This document shows, one piece after another, positions 29,221 to 39,501 of a stretch of 64,000 nt of DNA (its first letter is position 1; every line of letters starts with the position of its first letter). Position numbers and translations under genes: made by a program. The notes under the pieces were generated by a model. The model was not told the DNA's origin. It did not search any database and saw only the letters and a list, made by a program, of their open reading frames with translations. The DNA comes from Mycobacterium sp. ACS4331 (GTDB lineage: Bacteria > Actinomycetota > Actinomycetes > Mycobacteriales > Mycobacteriaceae): assembly GCF_001667265.1 (NCBI RefSeq), contig NZ_LZHW01000048.1, positions 1-64,000 of the forward strand, read 5' to 3'.

Positions 29221-30591
29221 CTAGAGGACGACCACGCCCTCGGCGACGCCGATTGCCCGCAGGTCGCGGTACCAGCGTTCGACGGGGTGTTCCTTGGTGA
29301 AGCCGTGGCCACCGAGCAGCTGCACGCCGTCGAGGCCGATCTGCATGCCCTTGTCGGTGCCGAGCTTGCGCGCCAGTGCCGCCTCGCGGGCGAACGGCAG
29401 GCCCTGTTCGGCGCGGGCCGCGCCTCGCCAGGTGATCAGGCGCAGGCCGTCGAGTTCGATGGCGATGTTGGCCGCCATGAACGCCACCGACTGGCGGTGC
29501 GCGATGGGCTCACCGAACGCCTGTCGCTCCTTGATGTAGGGGATGACGTAGTCGAGCACGGCGTGGGAGGTGCCGACCGCCAGGGCCGCCCAGCCCAGCC
29601 GCGACAGTGCGATGGCCTCGGAGTAGTTCTGCGCGTGCTCCGATTCGGCGATGTCCTCGCCGAGACGCGCGCTCAGGGGGACGTTGACCCGGTTCAGCTC
29701 GACCTGGCCCAGCGCCGCGGCGCGGATGCCCATGCTCGGGTCGGCCTTGACGGTCAGCCCCTCGCTGGCGGCCTCGACGATGAAAAGCGAAGGCCGGCCG
29801 TTGAACTGCGCGGCGATGATGAACATTTCGGCGTTTGCCGCGGCGGGCACCAGGGACTTGACGCCGTCGAGGCGGTAGCCGCTGGGGGTCCGTACTGCGG
29901 TGGTCTTGCACGCGGTCGGGTCGAACAGCGCGTGCGGTTCGGCGATCGCCAGGCATGCCTGAGGCACGTTCTCGCCCGCGAACTCCCGCAGATAGGTGGC
30001 CTGCTGGTCGGCGCTGCCCCAGTGCGTCAGGGCCGATGCGACGCCGCCGGGGGCCAGGATCGGCAGCGCCAGACCCATGTCCCCGTAGGCCAGCGCCTCG
30101 GCGACCAGGGCGTTGGTGACCGTCGACCGATGCTCGGCGATGCCGTCGAAGTCCTCGGGGATGTTGATCGCGGTGACGCCGAGTTCGGCGGCCTTGGTCA
30201 GAAGGTCGGCCGGATACTGCGCGGCGGCGTCGGCGTCGTACGCGGCGGGGCGCAGGATCTCCTCGGCGAACTCCTTGACCGTCTCGACGATCATCTTCTG
30301 GTCATCGTCGGGGGTGAGGTCGAAGTAGTCCGACTTCTTCTCGGCGCGATTCGACGGCAACCGGGTGGGCGCCTTGCCGATGCCCTGCACGCGCTTGAAC
30401 TGACGAGTCGTGGCGCCCGCGGCGGAGAACGCGGTCTTGACGCCGTAGCGCAGACCGCGGTTGAGCGGGTCGCGCAGGTTGTACTTGTCCAGGAACTCCT
30501 GGCCCATGATCGGCGTGATCAGAGCCAAGCCGATGTCGGTCGCCGTGCGCTTGTGCTTTTTCAGACCGACAGCACTCTCATGGTTATTCAT
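29221..30591 (-). CDS. fadE24: Acyl-CoA dehydrogenase FadE24
   Basis: A 456-residue acyl-CoA dehydrogenase family member with an N-terminal extension of about 90 residues (GLKKHKRTATDIGLALITPI onward) before the dehydrogenase fold. The C-terminal half contains LLGGHGFTKEHPVERWYRDLR, but the usual catalytic-glutamate loop is not obvious, which fits a non-catalytic partner of FadE23; this is inference. ATG at 30591 has AGAGG six bases upstream; neighbouring starts at 30594 and 30621 are less well placed. Same order hisN-fadE24-fadE23 as in M. tuberculosis, without pflA between. Confidence 0.84.
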   Translation of the reverse strand: MNNHESAVGLKKHKRTATDIGLALITPIMGQEFLDKYNLRDPLNRGLRYGVKTAFSAAGATTRQFKRVQGIGKAPTRLPSNRAEKKSDYFDLTPDDDQKMIVETVKEFAEEILRPAAYDADAAAQYPADLLTKAAELGVTAINIPEDFDGIAEHRSTVTNALVAEALAYGDMGLALPILAPGGVASALTHWGSADQQATYLREFAGENVPQACLAIAEPHALFDPTACKTTAVRTPSGYRLDGVKSLVPAAANAEMFIIAAQFNGRPSLFIVEAASEGLTVKADPSMGIRAAALGQVELNRVNVPLSARLGEDIAESEHAQNYSEAIALSRLGWAALAVGTSHAVLDYVIPYIKERQAFGEPIAHRQSVAFMAANIAIELDGLRLITWRGAARAEQGLPFAREAALARKLGTDKGMQIGLDGVQLLGGHGFTKEHPVERWYRDLRAIGVAEGVVVL

Positions 30592-30627
30592 CATCAGCCT
30601 CTGGGGTAGGTGTGTGAACAACCGTAT

Positions 30628-30643
30628 CTTACTCCGAAGTAAG
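30628..30643. promoter_or_regulatory. Inverted repeat upstream of fadE24
   Basis: CTTACT and AGTAAG arms flank a four-base spacer, in the 75-base gap between hisN and fadE24. A TAAGAT sequence on the minus strand overlaps one arm and could be the -10. A repressor bound here would block the fadE24-fadE23 promoter. The regulator is unknown; TTACT/AGTAA half-sites also occur in the repeat at 25023-25046 but with different spacing and order. Confidence 0.5.
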
Positions 30644-30666
30644 GTAGGCGAATCCTGTTACTTAAT

Positions 30667-31449
30667 TCACACGATGCGCAGCCGCTGCACCACCTGATCA
30701 TGCAGCAGACCGTTGGTGGCCAGCGCGCTGCCTCCGTGGGGGCCGTCCTGGCCATCGATGCTGGTGAAGGCGCCGCCGGCCTCGCGCACGATGATGTCGA
30801 GCGGGGCCAGATCCCACAGTTTCACCTCGGGCTCGACCGCGATGTCGACCGCGCCCTCGGCGACCATGCAGTACGACCAGAAATCGCCGTACGCCCGTAC
30901 ACGCCAGACCTCGTCGGTCAGGGCGATGAACCTGTCGCGGCGGTCCTCCCACCCCGTGGTGAGATCGGAGTAGGACAGGCTCGCGGCGTCCAACTGGGCG
31001 ACCGCCGACACCGACAACGTGCGCTGTGTGCCGTTGAAGGAGCCGTGCGCGCCCTCGCCCTTGGCGGCCCACCACCGGCGTCCCAGCGCTGGGGCGCTGA
31101 CCACGCCGACCACGGGCTCACCGTCCTCGAGCAGCGCGACAAGCGTGCACCAGACCGGGACTCCGCGGACGAAGTTCTTGGTGCCGTCGATGGGGTCGAT
31201 GACCCACTGCCTGCCGGCCAGCGACGGGGTGCCGCCGAACTCCTCACCGAAGACGGCGTCGCCGGGCCGCTCCTGGGACAGCACCTCGCGCAGCCGCTCC
31301 TCGGCTGACTGATCGGCATCCGTCACCGGTGTCAGGTCCGGTTTCGTGTCGATGCGCAGATCGAGTGCGCCGAACCGGGCCATCGTGATGTCGTCGGCCC
31401 GATCGGCGAGTTCGAGCGCAAAGGAAAGGTCCTGCTGGTATCCACCCAT
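30667..31449 (-). CDS. hisN: Histidinol-phosphatase / inositol monophosphatase family protein
   Basis: A 260-residue metal-dependent phosphatase. Metal-binding motifs [23 protein letters not shown] and [17 protein letters not shown] are complete. Length and neighbourhood (upstream of fadE24) match M. tuberculosis Rv3137, the HisN histidinol-phosphate phosphatase that performs the penultimate step of histidine synthesis. Start [14 protein letters not shown] at 31449; the rest of the open frame upstream is antisense to the next gene. Confidence 0.84.
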   Translation of the reverse strand: MGGYQQDLSFALELADRADDITMARFGALDLRIDTKPDLTPVTDADQSAEERLREVLSQERPGDAVFGEEFGGTPSLAGRQWVIDPIDGTKNFVRGVPVWCTLVALLEDGEPVVGVVSAPALGRRWWAAKGEGAHGSFNGTQRTLSVSAVAQLDAASLSYSDLTTGWEDRRDRFIALTDEVWRVRAYGDFWSYCMVAEGAVDIAVEPEVKLWDLAPLDIIVREAGGAFTSIDGQDGPHGGSALATNGLLHDQVVQRLRIV

Positions 31450-31464
31450 GACTGGAGTCCTACC

Positions 31465-31827
31465 ATGAGCAGCGTGTGGGAAATCCTGGTCCTGCTGCTT
31501 CTGGTGGGTGCGCTGGTGTTGGTCATCGGACCGCGGTTCGCCAAGCGTGGGCCTCGGCCCGGTTCGGCCGTCGCCTACGGGACCTTGGTGGTCACCGGCG
31601 TGAGCCCACGCCCCGACGTGGACGGCGAACAGTTCGTCACCATCACCGGTGTCATCAACGGCCCGACCGTCCGCGAGCACGTCGTCTATCAGCGGCTCGC
31701 CCTCGATGTGAACAACTGGCCGACGATGGGCCAGCTGTTCGACGTCGCCTACTCGCCGAAGAATCCGGACAACTGGCGGTTCGCCTCGCCCGAGGAGTCG
31801 GCCAGCCCGGAGCCGCCGTTCAACTAG
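31465..31827 (+). CDS. Small membrane-anchored conserved hypothetical protein
   Basis: A 120-residue protein with one N-terminal membrane helix ([19 protein letters not shown], residues 4-22) followed by a basic stop (PRFAKRG) and a soluble domain of about 95 residues ending in a proline-rich tail. The soluble part ([27 protein letters not shown]) looks beta-rich. No function recognised. GGAG six bases before the ATG supports the start. It is divergent from hisN, 15 bases apart. Confidence 0.75.
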   Translation: MSSVWEILVLLLLVGALVLVIGPRFAKRGPRPGSAVAYGTLVVTGVSPRPDVDGEQFVTITGVINGPTVREHVVYQRLALDVNNWPTMGQLFDVAYSPKNPDNWRFASPEESASPEPPFN

Positions 31828-31830
31828 GCG

Positions 31831-32202
31831 TCAGCCCGCGCGCGCGGCGGATCCCGGCGCGATCTCGTCCTTCAGGGGCGCCAGCGTGGAACCGATCGCC
31901 CCGATGGTCGCCTCGGGGACACCGAGTGCGGCCAGAGTCGCCACCAGGTGGTCGACGACACGATCGAAATCGGCCGGATCGATGGCCAGGCGCGCGTGCG
32001 CCTCACGCATAGTGCGGCCCAGATAGGGCGCCGGTCCGCCGATCGCCGCCGACAGGAACGCCCGTTGGTGGCCCTTGAGCCGGGCCACATCGGTGCCTTC
32101 GAAGTAGCCCGCCAGCTGCGGATCACCGAGGACTCGCGCATAGAAATCATCGACGGCCACCGAAACCGCACTCGCGCCGCCGATCTCGTCGTAGATGCTC
32201 AT
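31831..32202 (-). CDS. glbN: Group I truncated haemoglobin
   Basis: A 123-residue truncated globin. The glycine pairs typical of the family (YDEIGG at the start, AAIGGPAPYLG in the middle) and the proximal haem histidine His69 in MREAHARLAI are visible, with Tyr21 of DDFYARV at the B10 position that stabilises bound oxygen. Group I members in mycobacteria (trHbN) dioxygenate nitric oxide to nitrate; this role is inferred. It lies 72 bases behind fprA on the same strand; a flavodoxin/ferredoxin reductase could supply electrons. Confidence 0.87.
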   Translation of the reverse strand: MSIYDEIGGASAVSVAVDDFYARVLGDPQLAGYFEGTDVARLKGHQRAFLSAAIGGPAPYLGRTMREAHARLAIDPADFDRVVDHLVATLAALGVPEATIGAIGSTLAPLKDEIAPGSAARAG

Positions 32203-32223
32203 CGCCCCAGCATCGGGTGGGGG

Positions 32224-32266
32224 CGTTACGAACCGATGGCGCGGCGACTGTCGCTCCCGTTACGAA
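32224..32266. repeat. Direct repeat CGTTACGAA upstream of glbN
   Basis: The nine-base sequence CGTTACGAA occurs at 32224-32232 and again at 32258-32266, the only clear structure in the 72-base fprA-glbN spacer. Spacing of 34 bases is close to three helical turns. It could be a regulator site but may be chance. Confidence 0.3.
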
Positions 32267-32274
32267 GTGCTCAC

Positions 32275-33654
32275 TCAGCCGTGCCCGATGCGCAGCAGGT
32301 CGGCGACGCTGGTCAGCTTCACCCGCGGCCTGCCGTGCGGTTCGCCGGCGGCGCGTTCGTGCGCGTCGATCACGCGCCAGTGGTCATCGGTCACCAGCGC
32401 GGGTTGGCGCGAGAGCAGCCAGCGCGCCAGATCCTCGCCGCGATCGCCGGACGCCTCGTGCCCGCCCCGCTCGGGCAGGCCCTCGAGCAGCAGTGCCACC
32501 GTGTCGGCCGAGTCCTTCTTGTTGCTCCCGATCACCCCTGACGGGCCCCGCTTGATCCATCCGACCACGTACTCGTTGCTGCTGCCGTCGACCCGGCCGC
32601 CGGTGTTGGGGATGATCCCGCTGCGCTCGTCGAACGGCAGGCCCGGAACCGGGCGACCCCGGTAGCCGACGGCGCGCACCACCAGTTGGGCGGGCAGTTC
32701 TTCGCGCTCACCGGTGTCCCTGGCCACGACGCGACCGTTCTCGTCGGTGACAAGTTCGTTGCGGCCCAACACAATCGACTCGACGCGGTCGGTGCCCTTG
32801 ATCTCGATCGGCGACGTCTGGAAGCGGAACACGATCCGTCGGTGCCCCGGGGTGGGCTCGCGGTCGAGGTAACTGCGCAGCACCTTGATGTTCTGCTTGA
32901 CGGTCTTGCCCGCCGCCTCGAGTTCGTCATCGGTGATGTCGGCGAAGTCGGCGGGGTCGAGGACCACGTCGACCTCCTCGAGGCCCTTCATATCGCCGAG
33001 TTCGCGCAGTTCGAGGGTCGTGAACGGGGCCTGAACCGGGCCGCGCCTACCGATCACCACCACCTCCTCGACGCCCCTGCCGTGCAGCGACTGCAGGGCG
33101 TGGTCGGCGATGTCGGTCATGCCGAGGGCAGCGGGATCGGTGACGAGAATGCGTGCCACGTCCAGAGCGACGTTGCCGTTGCCGACCACGACGGCGCGCC
33201 CACCGGAGAGGTCGGGGGCGATCTGCTCGAAGTGCGGGTGTGCGTTGTACCAGCCGACGAAGTCGACGGCCGCCACGCTGCCGGGCAGATCCTCACCGGG
33301 AACCCCCAGCGAGCGATCGGACTGTGCGCCCGTCGCGTAGACCACCGCGTCGTACCTCTCGGCGAGTTCGGCGGCCGAGACGTGCTCGCCGACCTCGATG
33401 TTGCCGAAGAACCGGAACCGCGGGTCGGCGGCCGTCTTCTCGAACTGTGCGCTGATGGTCTTGATCTTCGGGTGGTCCGGGGCCACACCCGAGCGGACCA
33501 GGCCCCACGGGGTGGGCAGCATCTCGAGCATGTCGACGAACACCTCCGGGCGACCGGGGTCGTCGCCGCCCGCCTTCAGCAGAGCCGCTGCGGCGAAGTA
33601 CCCCGAGGGGCCGGCGCCGACGATCGCCACATGGAAGGGACGGGAATCAGGCAT
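32275..33654 (-). CDS. fprA: NADPH-ferredoxin reductase FprA
   Basis: A 459-residue adrenodoxin-reductase-type flavoenzyme, the usual FprA length. FAD-binding VAIVGAGPSGYFAAAALL is at the N-terminus, NADPH-binding VVVGNGNVALDVARIL near residue 165, and GWIKRGPSGVIGSNKKD near 385. It transfers electrons from NADPH to ferredoxins, for example for cytochromes P450 or iron metabolism. Located next to prfB as in M. tuberculosis, where fprA (Rv3106) adjoins Rv3105c. Confidence 0.92.
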   Translation of the reverse strand: MPDSRPFHVAIVGAGPSGYFAAAALLKAGGDDPGRPEVFVDMLEMLPTPWGLVRSGVAPDHPKIKTISAQFEKTAADPRFRFFGNIEVGEHVSAAELAERYDAVVYATGAQSDRSLGVPGEDLPGSVAAVDFVGWYNAHPHFEQIAPDLSGGRAVVVGNGNVALDVARILVTDPAALGMTDIADHALQSLHGRGVEEVVVIGRRGPVQAPFTTLELRELGDMKGLEEVDVVLDPADFADITDDELEAAGKTVKQNIKVLRSYLDREPTPGHRRIVFRFQTSPIEIKGTDRVESIVLGRNELVTDENGRVVARDTGEREELPAQLVVRAVGYRGRPVPGLPFDERSGIIPNTGGRVDGSSNEYVVGWIKRGPSGVIGSNKKDSADTVALLLEGLPERGGHEASGDRGEDLARWLLSRQPALVTDDHWRVIDAHERAAGEPHGRPRVKLTSVADLLRIGHG

Positions 33655-33864
33655 GGAGGATGAGCTTCCTGTCGAAGCCGGGCCGTCCGCAGGAGGGCTG
33701 TCCCGCGGGGCCGTGGCGCATTGACTGCCGCGCAGGCGACCCCGGCCGGTGCGTGGGCTGAACCGGCGAGGCTGTGGGATCGTGCGCTGCCAAGTGTGAT
33801 TACAGATTTGATGTTAAACGGCACGGTTGGCTGCCGCCCGTAGTAACCGGAACCGGCACGCCGG

Positions 33865-33870
33865 TAACCT
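33865..33870 (+). promoter_or_regulatory. Candidate -10 for a near-leaderless prfB transcript
   Basis: TAACCT (TANNNT) ends eight bases before the GTG start of prfB, and no ribosome site precedes the GTG. This spacing would start the mRNA at or within a base or two of the start codon. The 224-base fprA-prfB spacer is otherwise featureless. Confidence 0.35.
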
Positions 33871-33878
33871 GAACAGCC

Positions 33879-34991
33879 GTGGACCTCGACCGTCAAAACG
33901 ATATCGCCGCGCTGGACACGACTCTGACCACCGTGGAGCGGGTGCTCGACGTCGAAGGCCTCCGCGATCGCATCGCCAAACTCGAACACGAGGCCTCCGA
34001 CCCGAAGCTCTGGGACGACCAGACCCGCGCCCAGAAGGTGACCAGCGAGCTGTCCCACGCCCAAGGGGAACTGCGCCGAGTCGAAGACCTGCGTCAGCGC
34101 GTCGACGACCTGCCGGTGCTCTACGAACTCGCCGCCGAGGAGAGTGGCGCCGACGCGGAGAGCGCCACCGCGGAGGCCGATGCCGAACTGGCCAAGCTCC
34201 GCGAGGACATCGAGGCCCTGGAGGTCCGGACGCTGCTGTCGGGGGAGTACGACGAGCGCGAGGCCGTCGTCACCATCCGCTCCGGTGCCGGCGGTGTGGA
34301 CGCCGCGGACTGGGCCGAGATGCTGATGCGGATGTACATCCGCTGGGCCGAGAAGCACGGCTACCCTGTGGAGGTCTTCGACACCTCCTACGCCGAGGAG
34401 GCGGGCATCAAGAGCGCGACATTCGCGGTGCACGCGCCGTTCGCGTACGGCACGCTGTCGGTCGAGCAGGGCACGCACCGACTGGTGCGCATCAGCCCGT
34501 TCGACAACCAGAGCCGCCGGCAGACCTCGTTCGCCGACGTCGAGGTGCTGCCCGTCGTCGAGACCACCGACCACATCGAGATCCCCGAGGGCGACCTGCG
34601 CGTCGACGTCTACCGGTCCAGCGGTCCCGGTGGTCAGTCGGTCAACACCACAGACTCGGCGGTCCGGCTTACGCACATTCCGACCGGCATCGTCGTGACC
34701 TGCCAGAACGAGAAGTCACAGCTTCAGAACAAGGTGTCCGCGATGCGCGTTCTGCAGGCGAAGCTGCTGGAGCGCAAGCGCCTCGAGGAGCGCGCCGAGA
34801 TGGACGCGCTCAAGGGTGACGGCGGCAGTTCGTGGGGCACGCAGATGCGGTCCTACGTGCTGCAGCCCTACCAGATGGTCAAGGACCTGCGCACGGACTA
34901 CGAAGTCGGCAACCCGGGCGCCGTCCTCGACGGGGACATCGACGGCTTCATCGAGGCCGGCATCCGGTGGCGCAACAGGAAGGATGACTGA
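33879..34991 (+). CDS. prfB: Peptide chain release factor 2
   Basis: A 370-residue RF2 that terminates translation at UGA and UAA. The stop-codon tripeptide SPF (206-208) and the GGQ motif (251-253, in [20 protein letters not shown]) are present. The frame is continuous: there is no in-frame UGA and no programmed +1 frameshift, as usual in actinobacteria. GTG start at 33879. Confidence 0.96.
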   Translation: MDLDRQNDIAALDTTLTTVERVLDVEGLRDRIAKLEHEASDPKLWDDQTRAQKVTSELSHAQGELRRVEDLRQRVDDLPVLYELAAEESGADAESATAEADAELAKLREDIEALEVRTLLSGEYDEREAVVTIRSGAGGVDAADWAEMLMRMYIRWAEKHGYPVEVFDTSYAEEAGIKSATFAVHAPFAYGTLSVEQGTHRLVRISPFDNQSRRQTSFADVEVLPVVETTDHIEIPEGDLRVDVYRSSGPGGQSVNTTDSAVRLTHIPTGIVVTCQNEKSQLQNKVSAMRVLQAKLLERKRLEERAEMDALKGDGGSSWGTQMRSYVLQPYQMVKDLRTDYEVGNPGAVLDGDIDGFIEAGIRWRNRKDD

Positions 34992-35979
34992 CATCTCCTC
35001 AGCCGGTCTCCTGGCATTCGACTGGGACCAGAGTTGGCACAACTTCTGGACCGGCACCGCGGGCGAATGGATCCTGACGCGCGGTCTGCGGATCGCCATG
35101 CTGATCATCGGCGCGGTGCTGATCGCCCGCGTCGTCAGCTGGGCCGCACAGCGGATCACCCAGCGCATCGACGCCGACTTCCAGGAGAGCGACGCCCTGG
35201 TGCGCTCGGAGACCGCCAAGCACCGGCAGGCGGTGGCATCGGTCATCTCCTGGGTGACCATCGCGCTGCTGTGCGTCATGGTGTTCGTCCAGCTCACCGA
35301 GATCCTGGCGATCCCGGTCGCGTCCCTGGTGGCGCCCGCCGCCGTGCTGGGCGCCGCGCTGGGCTTCGGCGCGCAGCGCCTGGTCCAGGACCTGTTGTCG
35401 GGGTTCTTCATCATCACCGAGAAGCAGTACGGCTTCGGTGACCTGGTTGCGTTGACCGTGTCCGGCATCGCCGTGCCGGCCGAGGGCACCGTGATCGACG
35501 TGACGCTGCGCGTCACCAAGTTGCGCTCCTCCGAGGGCGAGGTTCTGACGATCCCCAATGGTCAGATCGTCAAGACCGTCAACCTGTCCAAGGACTGGGC
35601 GCGGGCCGTCGTCGACGTCCCGGTTCCGACGAGCGCCGACCTCAACCTCGTCAACGACGTGCTGCACCGGGTGTGTGAGGCGTCCATCAAGGATCCGGTG
35701 ATGACGGACCTGCTCCTCGACGCGCCGCAGTTGATGGGTGTGGAGAGCATCGAGCTGGACAACGTCAACCTGCGCATCGTCGCGCGCACGCTGCCCGGAA
35801 AACAGTTCGAGGTGGGCCGCAGGCTGCGTGTGCTGGTGATCGCCGCGCTGGCCCGCAACGGCATCGTCACGACCGCCGAGGCCAAGCCCATGGTGGGTGC
35901 CATCGTGCATCCGGCCACCTCCGCAGGCGCCGAGGAGGAGACCCAGGGCTCCCAACCGCCGCAGGAGGAGCGGCGATGA
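34984..35979 (+). CDS. Mechanosensitive ion channel MscS-type
   Basis: A 331-residue small-conductance mechanosensitive channel family protein. The N-terminus holds three membrane helices, of which the pore helix [20 protein letters not shown] (Gly/Ala packing) leads to the beta domain with [20 protein letters not shown]. The C-terminal tail is acidic and proline-rich. ATG at 34984 overlaps the end of prfB by eight bases. It would release solutes under hypo-osmotic shock; the order prfB-mscS-proline-rich protein-ftsE is conserved in mycobacteria. Confidence 0.87.
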   Translation: MTDISSAGLLAFDWDQSWHNFWTGTAGEWILTRGLRIAMLIIGAVLIARVVSWAAQRITQRIDADFQESDALVRSETAKHRQAVASVISWVTIALLCVMVFVQLTEILAIPVASLVAPAAVLGAALGFGAQRLVQDLLSGFFIITEKQYGFGDLVALTVSGIAVPAEGTVIDVTLRVTKLRSSEGEVLTIPNGQIVKTVNLSKDWARAVVDVPVPTSADLNLVNDVLHRVCEASIKDPVMTDLLLDAPQLMGVESIELDNVNLRIVARTLPGKQFEVGRRLRVLVIAALARNGIVTTAEAKPMVGAIVHPATSAGAEEETQGSQPPQEERR

Positions 35980-36458
35980 GGTTCAAGATCATCGGCCGCC
36001 GCGAGGACGAGCAGCGCCGCTGGCCGGGTTATGTGCTCGGGCGGATGCGCACCTCGACCCTCGTGCTGATCGTCGCGTTCTGTGCGCTGTGGTGGGTCTA
36101 CGAAACCTATTCACCCGCACCCGAGCCGGCACCCACACCGAGTTCACAGGTCGTGCCGCCGGGTTTCGTGCCGGATCCGGCCTACACCTGGGTGCCGCGC
36201 ACCAAGGTCGAAACGCCGTGGACCCCCACGCCGACCACCACGACGACGCCGACCGCGACGACCACGACACCGCCGCCTGAGCCCACCGACGACACGGACG
36301 CCCCGACCCCCGATGGGGTGGAGCCGAGCGGCCCCGGCGTACCCCCGACGCCCGTGACGACCACTCCCGCGCCCAATCCGCTCTTCCCGGCGCCGCCTGC
36401 GACCACCCCTGTCATGCCGGGGCCGGTCCCATCGCCGACACTGCCCCGCGCGGAATGA
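35976..36458 (+). CDS. Proline/threonine-rich membrane protein
   Basis: A 160-residue protein with a basic cytoplasmic start, one membrane helix ([20 protein letters not shown], about 26-45) and an extracytoplasmic tail almost wholly of Pro and Thr ([15 protein letters not shown] and similar) of low complexity. Tails like this span or contact the cell wall. The homologue in M. tuberculosis (Rv3103c) holds the same place between the MscS-type gene and ftsE. Function unknown; a cell-division link is suggested only by position. ATG overlaps the channel stop as ATGA. Confidence 0.78.
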   Translation: MRFKIIGRREDEQRRWPGYVLGRMRTSTLVLIVAFCALWWVYETYSPAPEPAPTPSSQVVPPGFVPDPAYTWVPRTKVETPWTPTPTTTTTPTATTTTPPPEPTDDTDAPTPDGVEPSGPGVPPTPVTTTPAPNPLFPAPPATTPVMPGPVPSPTLPRAE

Positions 36459-36497
36459 CGGCGCTCGCGACGAGCCCCGCTACACTGGCGTGCCGTG

Positions 36498-37187
36498 ATG
36501 ATCACCCTTGACCATGTCACCAAGCAGTACAAACAGTCGGCGCGTCCCGCGCTCGACAATGTCAGCCTGAAAATCGACAAGGGTGAGTTCGTGTTCCTCA
36601 TCGGACCCTCGGGTTCGGGCAAGTCCACGTTCATGCGCCTGCTGCTCGGTGAGGAGCACCCGACCGCGGGTGACATCCAGGTGTCGAAGTTCCACGTCAA
36701 CAAGCTGCGGAGCCGCCACATCCCGGGCCTGCGCCAGGTGCTGGGCTGTGTGTTCCAGGACTTCCGCCTGCTGCAGCAGAAGACCGTGTTCGAGAACGTC
36801 GCCTTCGCGCTCGAGGTGATCGGCAAGCGGGCCGACACCATCAACCGCGTGGTGCCGGACGTGCTGGAGATGGTCGGTTTGAGCGGCAAAGCCAACCGGC
36901 TGCCCGCCGAGCTGTCCGGCGGTGAACAGCAGCGCGTCGCGATCGCGCGCGCCTTCGTCAACCGTCCGCTGGTGCTGCTGGCCGACGAGCCGACGGGCAA
37001 CCTCGATCCCGAGACGAGTAAGGACATCATGGATCTGCTGGAGCGGATCAACCGCACCGGAACCACGGTTCTGATGGCGACCCATGACCATCACATCGTC
37101 GACTCGATGCGCCAGCGCGTGGTCGAGCTGTCGCTGGGCCGCCTGGTCCGCGACGAACAGCGCGGCGTCTACGGAATGGATCGATAA
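36498..37187 (+). CDS. ftsE: Cell division ATP-binding protein FtsE
   Basis: A 229-residue ABC ATPase. Walker [10 protein letters not shown], signature [15 protein letters not shown], Walker [13 protein letters not shown] and the switch His in MATHDHH are intact. With FtsX it forms the type VII ABC complex that activates periplasmic peptidoglycan hydrolases (RipC in mycobacteria). ATG at 36498 follows a GTG at 36495; the ATG matches homologues. Confidence 0.95.
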   Translation: MITLDHVTKQYKQSARPALDNVSLKIDKGEFVFLIGPSGSGKSTFMRLLLGEEHPTAGDIQVSKFHVNKLRSRHIPGLRQVLGCVFQDFRLLQQKTVFENVAFALEVIGKRADTINRVVPDVLEMVGLSGKANRLPAELSGGEQQRVAIARAFVNRPLVLLADEPTGNLDPETSKDIMDLLERINRTGTTVLMATHDHHIVDSMRQRVVELSLGRLVRDEQRGVYGMDR

Positions 37188-38081
37188 GTGCGCTTTGGCT
37201 TCCTGTTCAACGAGGTCCTGACCGGGCTTCGGCGCAACGTCACGATGACGGTTGCGATGATCCTGACGACCGCCATCTCGATCGGCCTGTTCGGCGGCGG
37301 CCTGCTGGTGGTCCGGCTGGCCGACCAGTCCCGCGACATCTACCTCGACCGTGTCGAGACCCAGGTCTTCCTCACCAACGACGTGTCGGACAACGACCCG
37401 GGCTGTGACGCCGATCCGTGTAAGGCCCTGCGCGCGCAGATCGATGCTCGTGACGACGTGAAGTCGGTGCGGTTCCTCAACCGCGACGACGCGTACGAGG
37501 ACGCGATCAAGCGGAACCCGCAGTTCAAGGAGTTCGCGGGGCGCGACGCGTTCCCGGCGTCGTTCATCGTCAAGCTCGAGAACCCGGAACAGCACCAGGA
37601 ATTCGACGACGCGATGCGCGGCCAGCCGGGTGTGTACAACGTGCTCAATCAGAAGGACCTGATCGACCGGTTGTTCGCGGTGCTCGACGGACTGTCCAAC
37701 GCGGCGTTCGCCGTTGCGCTCGTGCAGGCGATCGGCGCGGTGCTGCTGATCGCGAACATGGTTCAGGTGGCGGCGTACACCCGGCGCACGGAGATCGGGA
37801 TCATGCGTCTGGTGGGCGCCAGCCGGTGGTACACCCAGCTGCCGTTCCTGCTGGAGGCTGTGCTGGCCGCGACGATCGGTGTGGTGCTGGCCATAATCGG
37901 CCTGTTGGTGGTGCGCTCGCTGTTCCTCGAACGCGCGCTGGACCAGTTCTACCAGGCAAATCTGATTGCCAGAATCGACTTCGCCGATATCCTCTACATC
38001 TCGCCGATTCTGTTTTTCGTCGGCGTGGTGATGGCGGGGGTTACGGCCTACGTCACGCTGCGCCTTTATGTCCGAAGGTGA
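37188..38081 (+). CDS. ftsX: Cell division protein FtsX
   Basis: A 297-residue membrane partner of FtsE with four helices. The cytoplasmic start [17 protein letters not shown], the large extracytoplasmic loop (about 50-165) with a CDADPC cysteine pair, and the three C-terminal helices with [13 protein letters not shown] are typical. The GTG start directly abuts the ftsE stop. Confidence 0.95.
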   Translation: MRFGFLFNEVLTGLRRNVTMTVAMILTTAISIGLFGGGLLVVRLADQSRDIYLDRVETQVFLTNDVSDNDPGCDADPCKALRAQIDARDDVKSVRFLNRDDAYEDAIKRNPQFKEFAGRDAFPASFIVKLENPEQHQEFDDAMRGQPGVYNVLNQKDLIDRLFAVLDGLSNAAFAVALVQAIGAVLLIANMVQVAAYTRRTEIGIMRLVGASRWYTQLPFLLEAVLAATIGVVLAIIGLLVVRSLFLERALDQFYQANLIARIDFADILYISPILFFVGVVMAGVTAYVTLRLYVRR

Positions 38082-38090
38082 TTGGTAGCT

Positions 38091-38597
38091 GTGGCCAAGT
38101 CCAAGAAGGACTCCAAGAAGGACGCCGCGAAGAACAACCGAAAGGTTGTCGCCACCAACCGCAGAGCCCGGCACAACTACACGATCCTCGACACGTATGA
38201 GGCCGGTGTGGTGCTGCAGGGCACCGAGGTGAAGAGCCTGCGGGAGGGGCAGGCGTCGCTGGCCGACGCGTTCGCCACCGTCGACGACGGTGAGATCTGG
38301 CTGCGCAACCTGCACATCCCGGAGTACTTTCACGGCACCTGGACCAACCACGCGCCCCGGCGCAACCGAAAACTTCTGTTGCACCGCAAGCAGATCGACA
38401 ATCTGGTGGGCAAGATCCGCGACGGCAACCTGACGCTGGTGCCGTTGTCGCTGTACTTCTCCGAAGGCAAGGTCAAGGTCGAGTTGGCGTTGGCCCGAGG
38501 CAAACAGGCCCACGACAAGCGGCAGGACCTCGCCCGCCGCGATGCGGATCGCGAGATCATTCGGGAGATGGGGCGCCGCGCCAAGGGCATGTCCTGA
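38091..38597 (+). CDS. smpB: SsrA-binding protein SmpB
   Basis: A 168-residue protein that delivers tmRNA to stalled ribosomes. Core motifs [34 protein letters not shown] and the C-terminal [12 protein letters not shown] basic tail that enters the mRNA channel are complete. Start GTG at 38091 ([11 protein letters not shown]) is preferred to an in-frame TTG at 38082. Its RNA partner is encoded at 55768-56132. Confidence 0.94.
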   Translation: MAKSKKDSKKDAAKNNRKVVATNRRARHNYTILDTYEAGVVLQGTEVKSLREGQASLADAFATVDDGEIWLRNLHIPEYFHGTWTNHAPRRNRKLLLHRKQIDNLVGKIRDGNLTLVPLSLYFSEGKVKVELALARGKQAHDKRQDLARRDADREIIREMGRRAKGMS

Positions 38598-38605
38598 CCG
38601 GCCTG

Positions 38606-39439
38606 GTGTTCGCGCTGATCTCAGCGCTCGGTTACGGCGTCAGCGATTTCGTCGGCGGCCTGGCATCGCGCCGGATCGCCGCGCTGCGTGTGGTCCTGCT
38701 GTCCTACCCGGTGGCCATGGTGCTGCTCGCGGTGACGGCCACGGTGGTCGGCGGGGACATCACCACACCGGCTGTCGCGTGGGGCACGCTGTGCGGCGTC
38801 AGTCAGGCGTTCGGAGTCTGGTGGTTCTATGCCGCACTCGGCTCTGGGCCCATCTCCGTGGTCTCACCTCTGACAGCGATTCTGGTGGCCGGCGTTCCGC
38901 TCGGCGTGGGTCTGGCGCTGGGGGAGCGGCCGGGGCTGCTGGCCGGAGTGGGAGTTGTGCTGGCGCTGCTGGCGGTCCTGCTGGTCAGCCACGGCGCGGG
39001 CGACGCCGACTCGACCCCGCACCGGTTCACCGCGAAGGTGGCCTGGTTGACGCTGGGGTCCGGGATCGCGTTCGGCCTCAACTTCGTCCTGATCGATCAG
39101 GCCCCGGTCGAGGCCAAGCTGTGGCCGCTGGTGTTCGCGCGGATGTCGGCCACCGCGCTGGTGATTCTGGTGGCCGCCTGCACCGCGAATCTGCGGCTGC
39201 CCACCGGGGTGCCGATGCGGCTGGCCCTGGCCGCGGGTGTGCTGGACACCATCGCCAACGTCGCGATGCTGTTGGCGCTGCAGGCGTCGATGCTGTCGTT
39301 GGCCGGTGTGCTGATGTCGCTGTACCCCGCGGCCACCGTCCTTCTGGCCATGGGGCTGCTCAAGGAGCGGATCACCCGTTGGCAGGCGATCGGGATGATG
39401 GCGGCACTGGCCGCCGTCGCGCTCATTGCCGTCGGGTGA
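38606..39439 (+). CDS. EamA/DMT family transporter
   Basis: A 277-residue protein of ten predicted membrane helices in two EamA repeats (1-135 and 150-277), seen in ALGSGPISVVSPLTAILVAG and LQASMLSLAGVLMSLYPAAT. Such drug/metabolite transporters move small metabolites across the membrane; substrate unknown. GTG start eight bases after smpB, probably co-transcribed. Confidence 0.82.
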   Translation: MFALISALGYGVSDFVGGLASRRIAALRVVLLSYPVAMVLLAVTATVVGGDITTPAVAWGTLCGVSQAFGVWWFYAALGSGPISVVSPLTAILVAGVPLGVGLALGERPGLLAGVGVVLALLAVLLVSHGAGDADSTPHRFTAKVAWLTLGSGIAFGLNFVLIDQAPVEAKLWPLVFARMSATALVILVAACTANLRLPTGVPMRLALAAGVLDTIANVAMLLALQASMLSLAGVLMSLYPAATVLLAMGLLKERITRWQAIGMMAALAAVALIAVG

Positions 39440-39501
39440 GACCTGCGAGCTTCTGATCCTCACCGGCTGGATCGTCCGCGGCTGAGCGGGTTTCGAACGG
39501 A

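Noticed and set aside
36480..38513. 677-residue open frame on the minus strand
   Set aside because: Antisense to ftsE, ftsX and smpB, all of which are certain genes; composition is that of a shadow frame.
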